Positions 42,888 to 53,600 of a stretch of DNA of 61,832 bases are shown piece by piece. Position numbers and translations under genes: made by a program. The stretch is from positions 1-61,832 of the forward strand of contig JAFGVA010000006.1 of the NCBI GenBank assembly GCA_016938235.1. The letters run 5' to 3'. How positions within the stretch are numbered: the first letter of the stretch is position 1; each line of letters starts with the position of its first letter. The DNA comes from Bacteroidales bacterium (GTDB lineage: Bacteria > Bacteroidota > Bacteroidia > Bacteroidales > UBA10428). Under the pieces are notes generated by a model. The model had not been told where the DNA came from and did not search any database. It was given only the letters and a program-made list of their open reading frames with translations.

Positions 42888-44423
42888 TTAATAACCGGGG
42901 TTTTGTGTTAAAACATTATTTGATAAATCGATTTCGCTTTGTGGAACCGGGAATAAACCATTTCTTGCAGGATTATATCCATTGCCTGCCAACACATCAG
43001 CGGCATCGCCCCAGCGTACAAGATCGAAATACCTGTCATATTCAAACGCTAATTCTAATCGGCGTTCTAATTTTAAATCGTCCATTGTGGCTCCTGTTAT
43101 TGGTTCCAGCGATACTCTTTCCCGAACTTCATTAATGAATGCATCAGCATCGCCACCTGCACCGTTAAGTGCACATTCGGCTCTTAATAAAAGAACATCG
43201 GCATACCGATAAAGAATAAAAGTTGCTTCTACCCAATCACCTGCTCTTATATATCCCTTATAATTTGTGTATTTCTTTCTGAAGAAACCTTCATAGCCAT
43301 ATACATCCTTGGAATACGATGTTACTCCATCGGTTTTTTTTGACCTGTCATATAGCGTTTCATCGAAATACTGTGCATAATCTGTCATGGTTTCATCAGC
43401 AAACCAGATGTTTTCGTTTAATCTAACCCTATCGCCGGCAGCAATATAGGCGTCAACGATATCCTTCCTGGGTTTAAGGAATCCCCATCCGTTAACAATG
43501 GCATCGTTACCTGTTTTTGTATCAACAAAATCCCTTATACCACAAAGTTTCATATCAATATTGTACAAGGATACCCAATTTTCCCAGCTGCTGGGATCAC
43601 CAGCAGTAGTAGGTTTTGTGCAAAAAATAACTTCTTCATTACGTGGGCTGGTATAATTAAAAACAGATGCATAACTATCCAATAGCTTAAACTTACCACC
43701 ATTAATTACTGTGTCTAATGCAGCTGCGGCACCAACATAGTCCTTTTTCCACATATAAATTTTTGCCAGCAATACATGAGCTGCATCATAATTAAGTTTA
43801 CCATTAGCAGCCTTTCTTTTCAGATAATGGGCATTTGCATTAATAGTGGTAATAAGCGAATCAAGCACAATGTTGGCAGGAATCCTCACTCCTTCAACAT
43901 TATAAGTAGAGTCTTCAGTAAAATAAGGAACATCACCGAACATTCTCACCATATCGAAATAGAAATAGCTCCTTAAGATTTTTGATTCTCCCTTTAAAAT
44001 GTCAACTGCTTCAGAGGAGAATTCACGGTAATCGCTCAGCATCTGGTTTACGTTTCTTATTCCCCTGAAATTTTTCTCCCACAAATATTGCGGAGACAAT
44101 GAATTAGGACCTAATTGGTCTAAATGTTGCATTTCTTCATATTCAATTCTGTCGCCGGCAGCGCCACCACCAACATTAGCATCGCCCGATGCACAGTTTA
44201 ATGCAACCCACGAAGAAGCACCCCACGGATAAACATAAGTAACAGAATTATAAGCTGTTGCTAAACTCAACTTCATAACATCGAGAGGCTCCCCTTTAAG
44301 GTTTTCAGGAGTATCCATCGCAACGGGGTCTATTTCCAGCCAATCTTCTCCGCACGACCAAAAAAGTAGCACGGCGAATGAAAAGGCCAGTATTATATAT
44401 CGAATCATTTTTATTGTTTTCAT
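42888..44423 (-). CDS. SusD/RagB family nutrient-binding lipoprotein
   Basis: A 511-residue surface lipoprotein (VLLFWSCGEDWLEIDP, Cys24) that caps the SusC channel and binds its substrate. Family features are the LEIDP start, helix-rich TPR-like core (DILKGESKILRSYFYFDMVRMFGDVPYF) and the C-terminal RRLELAFEYDRYFDLVRWGD and FPVPQSEI. It is 27 bases after susC, as expected for the pair. The ligand cannot be predicted; no enzyme gene is linked, so the target may be a glycan, peptide or other polymer. Confidence 0.95.
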   Translation of the reverse strand: MKTIKMIRYIILAFSFAVLLFWSCGEDWLEIDPVAMDTPENLKGEPLDVMKLSLATAYNSVTYVYPWGASSWVALNCASGDANVGGGAAGDRIEYEEMQHLDQLGPNSLSPQYLWEKNFRGIRNVNQMLSDYREFSSEAVDILKGESKILRSYFYFDMVRMFGDVPYFTEDSTYNVEGVRIPANIVLDSLITTINANAHYLKRKAANGKLNYDAAHVLLAKIYMWKKDYVGAAAALDTVINGGKFKLLDSYASVFNYTSPRNEEVIFCTKPTTAGDPSSWENWVSLYNIDMKLCGIRDFVDTKTGNDAIVNGWGFLKPRKDIVDAYIAAGDRVRLNENIWFADETMTDYAQYFDETLYDRSKKTDGVTSYSKDVYGYEGFFRKKYTNYKGYIRAGDWVEATFILYRYADVLLLRAECALNGAGGDADAFINEVRERVSLEPITGATMDDLKLERRLELAFEYDRYFDLVRWGDAADVLAGNGYNPARNGLFPVPQSEIDLSNNVLTQNPGY

Positions 44424-44450
44424 ATTTATAACTTTAACTATTTAACCAAA

Positions 44451-47400
44451 TTAAAACATAAGATTTACTCCAATAATATTGGATTTTGCACTTGGATACA
44501 TCGAGAAGTCAACACCAATAGAGTTTGCTGCATCTGTTCCACCAACCTCTGGGTCATTGCCCGGGTAGTTTGTAAATGTCAAAACATTATTTGCTGAAAA
44601 ATAAACCCTGAATTTTTCCACTTTCATTTTGGTGCTGATTTTTTTTGGAATGGTGTAACCAATTGAAAGCTGCTTTAACCTCAGGTAAGAACCATCATAA
44701 ACCCAGAAATCACATGCGTCTTTATTTCTTCCGACTGTTTCAGCCGAAAATGGGCGTATGCCTTCGTTAGTAGAACCTTCACCTGTCCATCTATCGTCGT
44801 ACATATATACCGGCCTGTTGTAAAAAGCCCTTTCGGTTCTTGGGTACAAATATATCTCATTGCCAAATACTCCCTGCCAGAACATTGTCACATCGAAATT
44901 AAAGAATTCGAGGTTGACATTTAACCCAAAAGTAAAATCAGGGTGCGGGTTTCCTATCATTGTTTTATCCGATTCATCAATTAAGCCATCGGGTATCATT
45001 ACAATGTTGCCATTGGTATCTAAGGAAGCAATATCTAATAATTTAATATCACCTGGTTTTGCCTCAGGCTGTAAAATCACAGAATCTATACCACCTTCAG
45101 CATTTGGTACGGCACTTTTATGGTTATCAATATCGTCCCAATTCTGGAAAATTCCGTCTGTTTTATATCCATACAAATACCATACAGGTTTACCAACTTC
45201 AAAATTTGTAACGGTGGTTCCCATAATATTGGCACCTGCAAGTTTTTTAAACTTGTTATCATCTTTCGAAGTTACTTCGTTTTGAAGATAAGAACCATTT
45301 ACGCCAATATTATACTTAAGCCATCCTATGTTATTATTGAATCCAAGTTCTAATTCGACACCCTTATTTTCAATTTGTCCTGCGTTAACAGTTTTGCCTT
45401 CACCTTCAGATGCCAGCACGCTTGTTTCTAATAGCAGTCCTTCTGTTTTTTTAACAAAGTAATCGGCAGTTAAAGTAATTCTGTTTTGCATTAAGGCTAA
45501 ATCAAGGGCGATATCGGTCTGTATACTTTGTTCCCATCTTAAATCGGGGTTGCTAACGGTGTATCGTTCAATACCGCCATCGCTTTTAAGTCTCATTAAA
45601 TCCAGGTATTTCCATCTTCCGAGGTTACTATTGCTACCATTTATGCCATAGCTTGCACGTACTTTAGCATAATTAACTATAAAATCCTGCGGATAAAAGT
45701 CTTCGCGTGAAAATACCCATCCGGCAGATACAGAAGGGAAATATCCAAATTTATTATTGGTTCCGAATTTTGAAGAACCATCGGCTCTGAAATTAACCGT
45801 ACCCATGTACTTTTCGCTGTAATTATAACTCAAACGGCCATAATACGATAAAAGTCTATCGGTACCTGTAGAGCCCCACATACCAACCTCATCAATATAC
45901 TTTTTAAAACTGTAGTTATCAAATACCAGGTACTTTTCATCGTCTGAATACAAGCCGGGTTTAGTTACTGCATAATGTAAGTTCGTGTATTGATAAATTG
46001 TGTTTCCTGCTAATAATGAAAAATTATGATTACCTATTGATTTACTGTAAGTAATGTAATTTTCGTTTTGAATAGTAAACCATTTATAGGTCTGATAGGT
46101 TAAATTTATTCCATTGGTCAGCGAATCCAGCTCTTCGTCAAGGGGATCGCCGCCATCGTCCAATTTATCATTAGCTCCTGGAATTCTCTTTAAATCGTTA
46201 CTTAAATAATAATTACCATCATAATTGGACTGTAAGGCATGTGCCAAATCAATATCAAGGCCGCTATGGATGGTTAAACCTTTTATGGGATTTAAATTAA
46301 ATCCAACACCGCCTACCACTTTATCTTCGTTCCATTTATCGTGTCGGCGGGCTTTTATTGATGCCAGTGGATTTGCATTTTCTCCTGCAACCAGTTCAGA
46401 AATTGCAAAATACTGTCCATCGTCGTCCTGAACCAGGTATTTTTGATCGGTAGCAGACAAACTGGCAAAATCAGCAATTGAATTAGCATACACCGGAGTA
46501 ATCGGATCCAGACGGAATGCCGAGGTAACATCGGCACCAAACCAATCGTTTTCTCCAATCCAGGTTCTTTCTTTATGGGTATAGCCAATGTTTGTATAAA
46601 AACTAATCCAGTCTTTTGTATTCAATACTCCGTTAAACCTGAAATTGTAACGATCGTAATTGCTTTGTTCGCCACCAATTATACCTTTTTGGTTAAAATA
46701 ACCTCCTGATAGAAAGTAACTACTATTATCAGAACCACCAGAAGCTGATATATTATGGTTTACAATCGGTGCCGGATTAATTAATTCCTCCATCCAATTT
46801 GTTCCTGTTCCCATGTCTTTTCTTGTAGAAGCATTGCTGGCTGTTTTAAGGTCGGTAACACCTTCCCAGCTTAATTTATAAATTTTTCCATTCTCATAAA
46901 TATAGGGAAATGTTTTAAAGGAGTTATCTACAGCTAATGGATCAGTTATATCTGTAACATTATCTGTTCTGCTTGCATTAACTCTTTGCCACGCATAGGC
47001 TTCCTGATAATAGTCAATGTATTGTTCTGCATTCATTACTTCTGAATAATGCGATGCTTTTTGTATGCCATAATAGCCATCGTAAGAAACCTGACCAGCA
47101 CCTTTTGTTCCTTTTTTTGTTGTTATCAGAACAACTCCGTTTGCTGCATCGGATCCATAAATAGCTGCTGAAGCTGCGTCTTTTAAGATTTCAACTGATT
47201 CAATATCTGATGGTGGAAGATAATCAATTCCGCCTGTTCTGATTCCATCTACTATATAAAGTGGATTTGCGTTGCCATTTGTACCAGCTCCCCTGATTCG
47301 AACTTTCATTGCTGCCCCTGGTGAACCTGATTCCTGCACAACAATTACACCCGATGTTTTGCCTTGCAAGGCTTGTTCAACGCGAAGATTTTGAGTTTGA

Positions 47401-47795
47401 GTAAGTTCTTTTGCGCTAATTTTTGATATTGAACCTGTAACCAGACTCTTTTTCTGAACACCATATCCAACAACAACAACCTCGTCAAGTGACTGAATAT
47501 CCGTAACCAGTTGAATGTTGATTTCGGTTTGAGCACCAACTTCAACTTCTTCTGTCAAATAACCCACATAAGTAAAAGTTATTACCGGATTCTCATATCC
47601 GGAAACATCGATGGTATACTGACCATCGAGATTGGTTGTTACACCAGTAGATGTACCTTTTATCTGTACAGCAGCACCAGGAAGCAATGTTCCATCTTCT
47701 GCTTTAACTGTTCCTGTAACAACTCTTTGCTGAGCAATAAGAGCAGTACTAAAAAACAGCAATGCAATTGACAATAACCATAAATGTCTCTTCAT
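44451..47795 (-). CDS. SusC/RagA family TonB-dependent outer-membrane transporter
   Basis: A 1114-residue transporter with a signal peptide, a CarboxypepD-regulatory domain (about 24-105; GTVKAEDGTLLPGAAVQIKG), a plug (LDEVVVVGYGVQKKSLVTGS, later DIESVEILKDAASAAIYG) and a 22-strand barrel ending in SNIIGVNLMF. It pumps polymer fragments through the outer membrane with TonB energy, with SusD as lid. No anti-sigma or ECF sigma gene is adjacent and there is no STN domain, so it is not of the FecIR-controlled type. The 270 bases upstream lack a clear consensus promoter. Confidence 0.97.
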   Translation of the reverse strand: MKRHLWLLSIALLFFSTALIAQQRVVTGTVKAEDGTLLPGAAVQIKGTSTGVTTNLDGQYTIDVSGYENPVITFTYVGYLTEEVEVGAQTEINIQLVTDIQSLDEVVVVGYGVQKKSLVTGSISKISAKELTQTQNLRVEQALQGKTSGVIVVQESGSPGAAMKVRIRGAGTNGNANPLYIVDGIRTGGIDYLPPSDIESVEILKDAASAAIYGSDAANGVVLITTKKGTKGAGQVSYDGYYGIQKASHYSEVMNAEQYIDYYQEAYAWQRVNASRTDNVTDITDPLAVDNSFKTFPYIYENGKIYKLSWEGVTDLKTASNASTRKDMGTGTNWMEELINPAPIVNHNISASGGSDNSSYFLSGGYFNQKGIIGGEQSNYDRYNFRFNGVLNTKDWISFYTNIGYTHKERTWIGENDWFGADVTSAFRLDPITPVYANSIADFASLSATDQKYLVQDDDGQYFAISELVAGENANPLASIKARRHDKWNEDKVVGGVGFNLNPIKGLTIHSGLDIDLAHALQSNYDGNYYLSNDLKRIPGANDKLDDGGDPLDEELDSLTNGINLTYQTYKWFTIQNENYITYSKSIGNHNFSLLAGNTIYQYTNLHYAVTKPGLYSDDEKYLVFDNYSFKKYIDEVGMWGSTGTDRLLSYYGRLSYNYSEKYMGTVNFRADGSSKFGTNNKFGYFPSVSAGWVFSREDFYPQDFIVNYAKVRASYGINGSNSNLGRWKYLDLMRLKSDGGIERYTVSNPDLRWEQSIQTDIALDLALMQNRITLTADYFVKKTEGLLLETSVLASEGEGKTVNAGQIENKGVELELGFNNNIGWLKYNIGVNGSYLQNEVTSKDDNKFKKLAGANIMGTTVTNFEVGKPVWYLYGYKTDGIFQNWDDIDNHKSAVPNAEGGIDSVILQPEAKPGDIKLLDIASLDTNGNIVMIPDGLIDESDKTMIGNPHPDFTFGLNVNLEFFNFDVTMFWQGVFGNEIYLYPRTERAFYNRPVYMYDDRWTGEGSTNEGIRPFSAETVGRNKDACDFWVYDGSYLRLKQLSIGYTIPKKISTKMKVEKFRVYFSANNVLTFTNYPGNDPEVGGTDAANSIGVDFSMYPSAKSNIIGVNLMF

Positions 47796-48068
47796 AAATA
47801 AAAAAGTTAGGGTTAATAATTATTATTATTTTTTTTCTGTATTCTCATCCTAATTGGGATTTAAAAAATCTTCAACACAATGATAGTGGAGTATCGCCTG
47901 ATAGTGTAATTTTAAGCTACTAATATTTTACGCAAATCATAATAAATAGCACATTTTTTATACGCTAATTGTATTTATTGTTCAGATTATCAGACACTTT
48001 AAATAAGCTAAATTGTGAAAATAAGAGAAAAAAAACGGTTTTTTCAGGACTGTTTACTGTGTTTTATT
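47796..48068. other. leader region of the SusCD operon
   Basis: AT-rich, no gene. On the minus strand TATGATTTG is close to a -7 element but has the wrong internal spacing, and I found no matching -33. A regulated promoter is likely. Confidence 0.3.
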
Positions 48069-48409
48069 TCAATTTTTCTGAACAAATAGTTTCTGAGAAA
48101 AAACAAAATCGTTCGATTGGATAGTTAAAATGCAGATACCTGCAGGAAACTTGTATTATCCGGATTACTTTTTCAATAATATATCTTTCTGTACCATCAG
48201 CAATTACTTCAAGCTTTAAAGTATCTGCAGTACAGCCCCAATTTATAATAACTGTATCCGAATCTTTTCTTTCTGAAATAGTGTATGAATCAGATTCAAG
48301 CCAATTGTATGTCAGTCCATCTGTCTTATCAACCGAGAAGCTCAATCCGGTTTCAATTTCAGTCACCAAAATATAAAATCACTAAGAATACAGAAAGACT
48401 AACTTTCAC
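48069..48409 (-). pseudogene. decayed T9SS-secreted protein, three reading frames
   Basis: Three pieces in three frames make up one former gene. A GTG at 48409 opens a signal-peptide-like stretch (VKVSLSVFLVILYFG). A second frame from 48369 holds a PKD/Ig-like segment (YNWLESDSYTISERK, then VIINWGCTADTLKLEV). A third frame contains the end of a T9SS sorting domain (FPAGICILTIQSNDFVFSQK) and stops at 48069. Most of the original protein, and the start of the sorting domain, must have been deleted. It is the second T9SS substrate in the window after the amidase. Confidence 0.65.
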
Positions 48410-48423
48410 ACTTACATACTGTC

Positions 48424-49029
48424 TTAGAAAATTCTAAAATACTGAACTACAACAGTAATAAGAAGTACAACGCCAATAATGCGGTTTATATTATCGGCTA
48501 TGAAACTGTATTTCCCCAGAATTTTTTCGCTTAAACAGGCATAAGCCCAAAGTGTTATTAGTTTACCACAGCCCGCACCAATTATGAAATAAATTACTGC
48601 ACTTAAAGTATGTGGAAATTTAAAATAGGCACTAATGTAGGTCATAATTAATATCCAAATAACCAATACCTGCAGACTAATCAAATTTAAGACCATCCCT
48701 TTTATTACTCCGGGCTGCCGGGTTTCTTTAACATTATTTAAGCTGTTTTTTTTGAAGAAGTAATAAATTCCCACCGTACCTAACACAAGCATTACAAGTA
48801 TATGCCATGATTTTTCAGTGCCTAAATGTTTACCTAAGAATACTCCTGCATTCAAAGCCAGGAAAGCATAAATAAATTCAATTATTACGGCTCCAATAGC
48901 CACATTCAATGCTTTGTTTTTGCCATGATGATAAGATACTTCGAGAACTGAAAGATTTACAAGTCCGAATGGAATGGTACCAAAAAATGTAATGGAAAAC
49001 GAAATAGCAAAAAGTTGGAAAAAATTCAT
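48424..49029 (-). CDS. LysE family exporter
   Basis: A 201-residue integral membrane protein with six helices, of the LysE/RhtB class that exports amino acids or related solutes. The N-terminus SFSITFFGTIPFGLVNLSVL is the expected pore helix with its Pro-Phe-Gly motif, which varies from the usual PGP. The ligand is unknown. It lies 45 bases after the DUF3788 gene in the same direction. Confidence 0.82.
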   Translation of the reverse strand: MNFFQLFAISFSITFFGTIPFGLVNLSVLEVSYHHGKNKALNVAIGAVIIEFIYAFLALNAGVFLGKHLGTEKSWHILVMLVLGTVGIYYFFKKNSLNNVKETRQPGVIKGMVLNLISLQVLVIWILIMTYISAYFKFPHTLSAVIYFIIGAGCGKLITLWAYACLSEKILGKYSFIADNINRIIGVVLLITVVVQYFRIF

Positions 49030-49057
49030 GGATAATTCTTATTAAGCTAATCAATTC

Positions 49058-49074
49058 ATTCGTGTATTTGTGGC
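49058..49074 (+). repeat. 17-mer intergenic repeat, copy 3
   Basis: ATTCGTGTATTTGTGGC. Its last base plus the next two bases (CTA) form the stop codon of the minus-strand DUF3788 gene. Confidence 0.7.
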
Positions 49075-49502
49075 TAAAACTTAATCTTTATCTGAATAAG
49101 TTGTTTCAAAATCTCAGTTTTGGAGTTGTCATCAATAATTAAATTGATACCCCGCCCCTCAGCATATTTTCGGGCATTGTTAAGACTTTCTTTTATATCG
49201 GCTGGTAAATCGCTTTCGTTAATGGCATTTAATGCCTTATCGCCAAAAACAAAGGTAATACTGAAAGCATTTTCACGGGGAGAAAGGAAGAATAAATTTC
49301 TTTTTTTCAGCAGCATTTTTAATGTCCAGCCATATTTGGGGCTGTAAAATTTCCACTCCGGAATGGGTTCGTGGTAGTTTGTTTTCAGATATTCGCTTAG
49401 CTCCCGGAGTACTTCATAGCTATTTCCCAAAACAAGTTCAAGGTTTTTCTCGGCAGGCTGAAGTTCTTTTTTATCGAAATATTTCACAGGCATAGCTGAC
49501 AT
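49074..49502 (-). CDS. DUF3788 family protein
   Basis: A 142-residue soluble protein of the DUF3788 type (WKFYSPKYGWTLKMLLKKRN, FLSPRENAFSITFVFGDKA). The fold family includes small YdhG-like helical-sheet proteins; function unknown. The stop codon TAG is formed at the edge of the 17-mer repeat at 49058, so the natural C-terminus may have been slightly altered by that insertion. It is divergent from the polyprenyl synthase gene. Confidence 0.8.
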   Translation of the reverse strand: MSAMPVKYFDKKELQPAEKNLELVLGNSYEVLRELSEYLKTNYHEPIPEWKFYSPKYGWTLKMLLKKRNLFFLSPRENAFSITFVFGDKALNAINESDLPADIKESLNNARKYAEGRGINLIIDDNSKTEILKQLIQIKIKF

Positions 49503-49570
49503 TTTATTTTGGCCAAATTTACAAATGCTTATTATTCTTAAACAAAACTAAGACTTCTGTTTAATAGTTT

Positions 49571-49578
49571 TATTTTTG
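49571..49578 (+). promoter_or_regulatory. -7 element of the polyprenyl synthase gene
   Basis: Perfect TATTTTTG 16 bases before the ATG at 49594; no TTG at the optimal distance. The TTG at 49576, a possible longer start, is part of this element. Confidence 0.55.
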
Positions 49579-49593
49579 AAGAAAATTATACTC

Positions 49594-50568
49594 ATGTCGG
49601 AATTGAAAGATTATACTGTTCTAATCGAAGAAAAACTTAAAGAACTAAATTTTCCTTCTGAACCTCAAAAACTATATGAACCTATACAATACATTTTAGA
49701 TTTGGGGGGGAAACGTTTGCGCCCGGCATTAACACTTATCGCCGCCAGTCTTTTTAGAGATGATACTTCTGAAGCTGTTCCTGCAGCTTTGGCACTTGAA
49801 GTTTTTCACAACTTCACATTACTTCACGACGACATAATGGATAAGGCCGAAATACGCCGGGGTAAACCAACAGTTCATAAAGTCTGGAACGAAAATGTTG
49901 CAATTCTGTCTGGTGACGCAGCAATCATAAAAGCATATGAACTGCTCGGACAGTTGCCTGATAGTATTTTCAGAAAGGTATTTCAGGTTTTTAATGAAAC
50001 AGCCCTTGAGGTTTGTGAGGGACAACAATACGATATGAACTTCGAAGAGGAGGAGCTTGTTACTGTTCCCGAATACCTTGAAATGATTCGTTTAAAAACC
50101 TCAGTTCTTATTGCTGCAGCACTTAAAATAGGGGGTATTTGTGCAGGCGCAGACGCCGCTGACCAAGAAATACTGTACGAGTTGGGTATTAACCTTGGAT
50201 TGGCTTTTCAGTTACAGGATGATTACCTTGATGTATATGCTTCAACCGAGAAATTTGGAAAAACTTCAGGGGGCGACATCGTTAATAACAAAAAAACTTA
50301 TCTGCTTATTAATGCCTTAAACAGCGACAACAAAATGTTAGTTGAGGAATTAAAGCACTGGATTAATCTCAAAGATTTTAATCCACCAGAAAAGATTGAA
50401 GCAGTTAAAAAAATATATGAAGAACTCGAAACAGGAACGGATACTCAATTACAGGCAGTTAGTTTTATTAATAATGCAGTTGAGCTGTTGGATAGCATTG
50501 ATGCAGATTCTGAAAAGAAAAAACCTCTGGAGGAGCTGATTTTTAAGCTCATGTACAGAGAAAAATAG
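49594..50568 (+). CDS. polyprenyl diphosphate synthase
   Basis: A 324-residue trans-isoprenyl diphosphate synthase that elongates farnesyl or geranyl precursors with isopentenyl diphosphate. The first Asp-rich motif is LLHDDIMDKAEIRRGKPTVH and the second FQLQDDYLDVYA; GGKRLRPALTLIAA precedes the first. The short-chain versus long-chain product cannot be settled by eye. The residues before the first Asp motif (NFTLLHDD) suggest medium length, perhaps for menaquinone or carotenoid precursors, since a phytoene-desaturase-like gene is 8 kb downstream. Start chosen at the ATG because of the overlapping -7 element. Confidence 0.93.
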   Translation: MSELKDYTVLIEEKLKELNFPSEPQKLYEPIQYILDLGGKRLRPALTLIAASLFRDDTSEAVPAALALEVFHNFTLLHDDIMDKAEIRRGKPTVHKVWNENVAILSGDAAIIKAYELLGQLPDSIFRKVFQVFNETALEVCEGQQYDMNFEEEELVTVPEYLEMIRLKTSVLIAAALKIGGICAGADAADQEILYELGINLGLAFQLQDDYLDVYASTEKFGKTSGGDIVNNKKTYLLINALNSDNKMLVEELKHWINLKDFNPPEKIEAVKKIYEELETGTDTQLQAVSFINNAVELLDSIDADSEKKKPLEELIFKLMYREK

Positions 50569-50671
50569 TCTGTGAATTATAATTTTATAGTTATTAGTAG
50601 TAAAAAGTTTTTTTTTGGTTAAATTGTTATTAGATCTTTTAAAATCTTAGAGCTGAATAATTCGATTATTA

Positions 50672-53600
50672 ATGTACAGGAATTTTCGAAAATGGGGTTT
50701 ATGTGTTTTATACTGCTTGCTGTTTATTGGCAGTGCGGTGCAGGCGGGCAATTTTCAATTTAAAATTTACATAAAACAAGATGGCTTATCCAGTAACACT
50801 ATCACCTCAATTGTTCAGGATAAAAACGGGTTTATTTGGATTGGCTCCGAAAACGGATTGAGCAGATTTGATGGTTACAACTTTATGAAATTCTTCAAAT
50901 CATCAAAAGATTCTGCCAGTATCTGCAACAATCACATTTTAGGAATGTATGTCGATTCAAAAGGTCAGCTTTGGATAGGTACACCTTTTGGCATAAGCAG
51001 GTACAATTATTCAACAAACAGTTTTTTGAATTATTATTACCTGCCCGATTCTGATATTACGCTTCACTCGGTGAATCGTTTTTATGAATCGGAGGATGGC
51101 CATTTATATTGTATTTCTACCGAAGGGCAAATTTTCAGGTATTCCGAAAGCAAAAATAATTTCAATTTATACCGTTCTTTTAATTTCAGATCTGTTACCG
51201 TTGAGTTTGAAAATAAAAATGAAATATGGATTGGTCACGAACATGGTCTTTTAAAGTACAACATTCAAAATGCTACTGTTAACCCTAATTATACCGAGAC
51301 TCAGCAAGCCAGGTTTTTAGCTGGTAAAAATATCTATTGCCTGCATAGTCAGGGAGATAATTTGTGGATTGGTACCATTGGCGACGGTTTGTTTCGTCTA
51401 AACAAAAACACAGGTGAATACAAACAATACGGTGTTGAAATAAGCTCTGTTTATTCTATTACACAAGACAGTCGGGGTAATTTATGGGTTGGCGAGGGAT
51501 ATGGTCTTTATAAATACAATCCCGAAACCGATAATTTTAGTTTTCAGACATTTCCGTTTGTGTCTGAAAGTGAAACCGATCATGCTACCATTACCTGTAT
51601 TTTTGAAGATAATCAGAATAATTTCTGGCTTGGAGTGAAGTATAAGGGTTTGGCTTATATGTTTAAAAACAAGAATTTTCAAAACATTATGAGCATTGAA
51701 ACCGAAAAGCCAAGCTTATCAAAAGAAGTTATAACGACGGTTTATTCCGATGAAAAAAACGATCTGATTGCAGGTTTTTTCTATGCCGGAATTGACATCT
51801 TTGAATCTCTTGAAAAGCCTTATTCAAAAAGGTTCTTTGATGCCGGATACGGTCTTGATTTTCCACTTGGCAGTGTTTTTCAGATATTTAGAAGTTCTGC
51901 AGGAGTTTATTATTTAGCAACACAACAAAGTGGACTCAGAACAATTGATTTAAAAACCGGACACACAAAAAAGGTTCAGGCTAGTAAAGCATTTCCCGAA
52001 CTATCAAATTGCGATTTAAGAGCTATTGATGAAGATAGCAAAGGAAGGCTTTGGCTGGCACCCCACGGATTAGGTTTAATTTGTTATGATCCGAAATCAG
52101 AAAAAATAAAACATTATGTTTCAAATCCGTTGGATACAACAACACTTACTAACAATTGGACATTTGATATTCTGGCCGACACGAATGACGATATTTGGGT
52201 TGCTGCAGCCTATGGATTATCCCGGGTATCAAATGATGGAACAATCAGGCAATACCTCCATTTTCAGGATGATACCAACAGCCTGTGCAATAGTTTTCTG
52301 AATATATTGTATAAAGATTCGAAACATAGAATATGGATTGGAACCATTGAAGGTTTAAATTTATACGACAGAGAAAATGATAATTTCCGTCAATTCAGCC
52401 AGGCTAACGGCTATAATTTTAACGGACAAAATATTCTCGGAATTCTTGAAGGCAGTAAAGGCGAAATCTGGATAAGCACAAACGAAGGTATATCAAGATT
52501 TGAGCCGGAAACAGGTGAGATTCATAATTTTATCAGGGATGATGGTTTTAGCAGCAATGAATTTTTGCGTAATGCTTGTTATAAAACTCCTCAGGGCGAA
52601 CTTTTGTTTGGAAATACCTTGGGCATTGTTAAGTTTTTCCCCGACAGCATTTATAAAAACTTAACCATACCGCCGGTATATATTACAAGCGTTAAGCTTT
52701 TTAATCATTCTATAATTGGAAATAATACGAAGTTGGCGTATGGCAACAAAGATTTTCAGAAAACACGTAAAATAACCCTTGACTACGAAAGCAATGTTAT
52801 TACTTTTGAGTATACAGCACTTAACTATATTAATTCTCAAAAAAACAATTATGCCTATATGCTCGAAGGTTTTGATAAGGACTGGCACTATGTAGGTTCT
52901 AAAAGAGATGTTACTTATACAAACCTTGATCCCGGTAATTATATCTTTAGAGTTAAAGCTTCGAACAACGACAATGTTTGGAATGAAGAAGGTGCTTATC
53001 TTGAACTGATAATCTTACCTCCTTTCTGGAAGACTATTCTTTTTAGGGTAATAATAAGTCTGCTTGTTATAGGTTTAATGGTATTAATAATTTATTTAAG
53101 AGAACATCAGGTTAAGGTTCGGAACAGGTTGCTCGAAGAACTGGTAGATAAGCGCACAAAGGAGCTTATTATGAAGAGCGATTTACTTGCTGAAAAGGCA
53201 CATCAGGTAAATCAGAAAAATAAACAGCTTAAAGAGTTGAATGAAATGAAAGACAGGTTCTTTTCAATAATTGCCCACGACTTAAAAAATCCGATAGGTA
53301 CAATTACAACTTACACAAAATTCCTGAATGATAATTTTGAAGACCTCTCATCAGAAGAAATTAAAACCAACATTGGCCAAATACATACTTCACTTGAGAG
53401 CACTTTTGATTTATTGTCAAGTCTGCTGGAATGGGGGAGCACCCAATCGGGTATGCAAATTATGAAAAAAGAAGAAGTTAAAATATGTCCACTCATAAAA
53501 TCGGCTCTTAAGCATTTTGAAGAATTTGCCTCTTCAAAAGATTTAAGCATTAAGTTCACAGAAATTTCGCCGGAGATTAAGCTTAAAGTGGATAAAAACA

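Noticed and set aside
48064-48369. 101-residue gene starting at TTG
   Set aside because: Its flanks in the other two frames hold the matching signal peptide and T9SS tail, so it is the middle of a broken gene.
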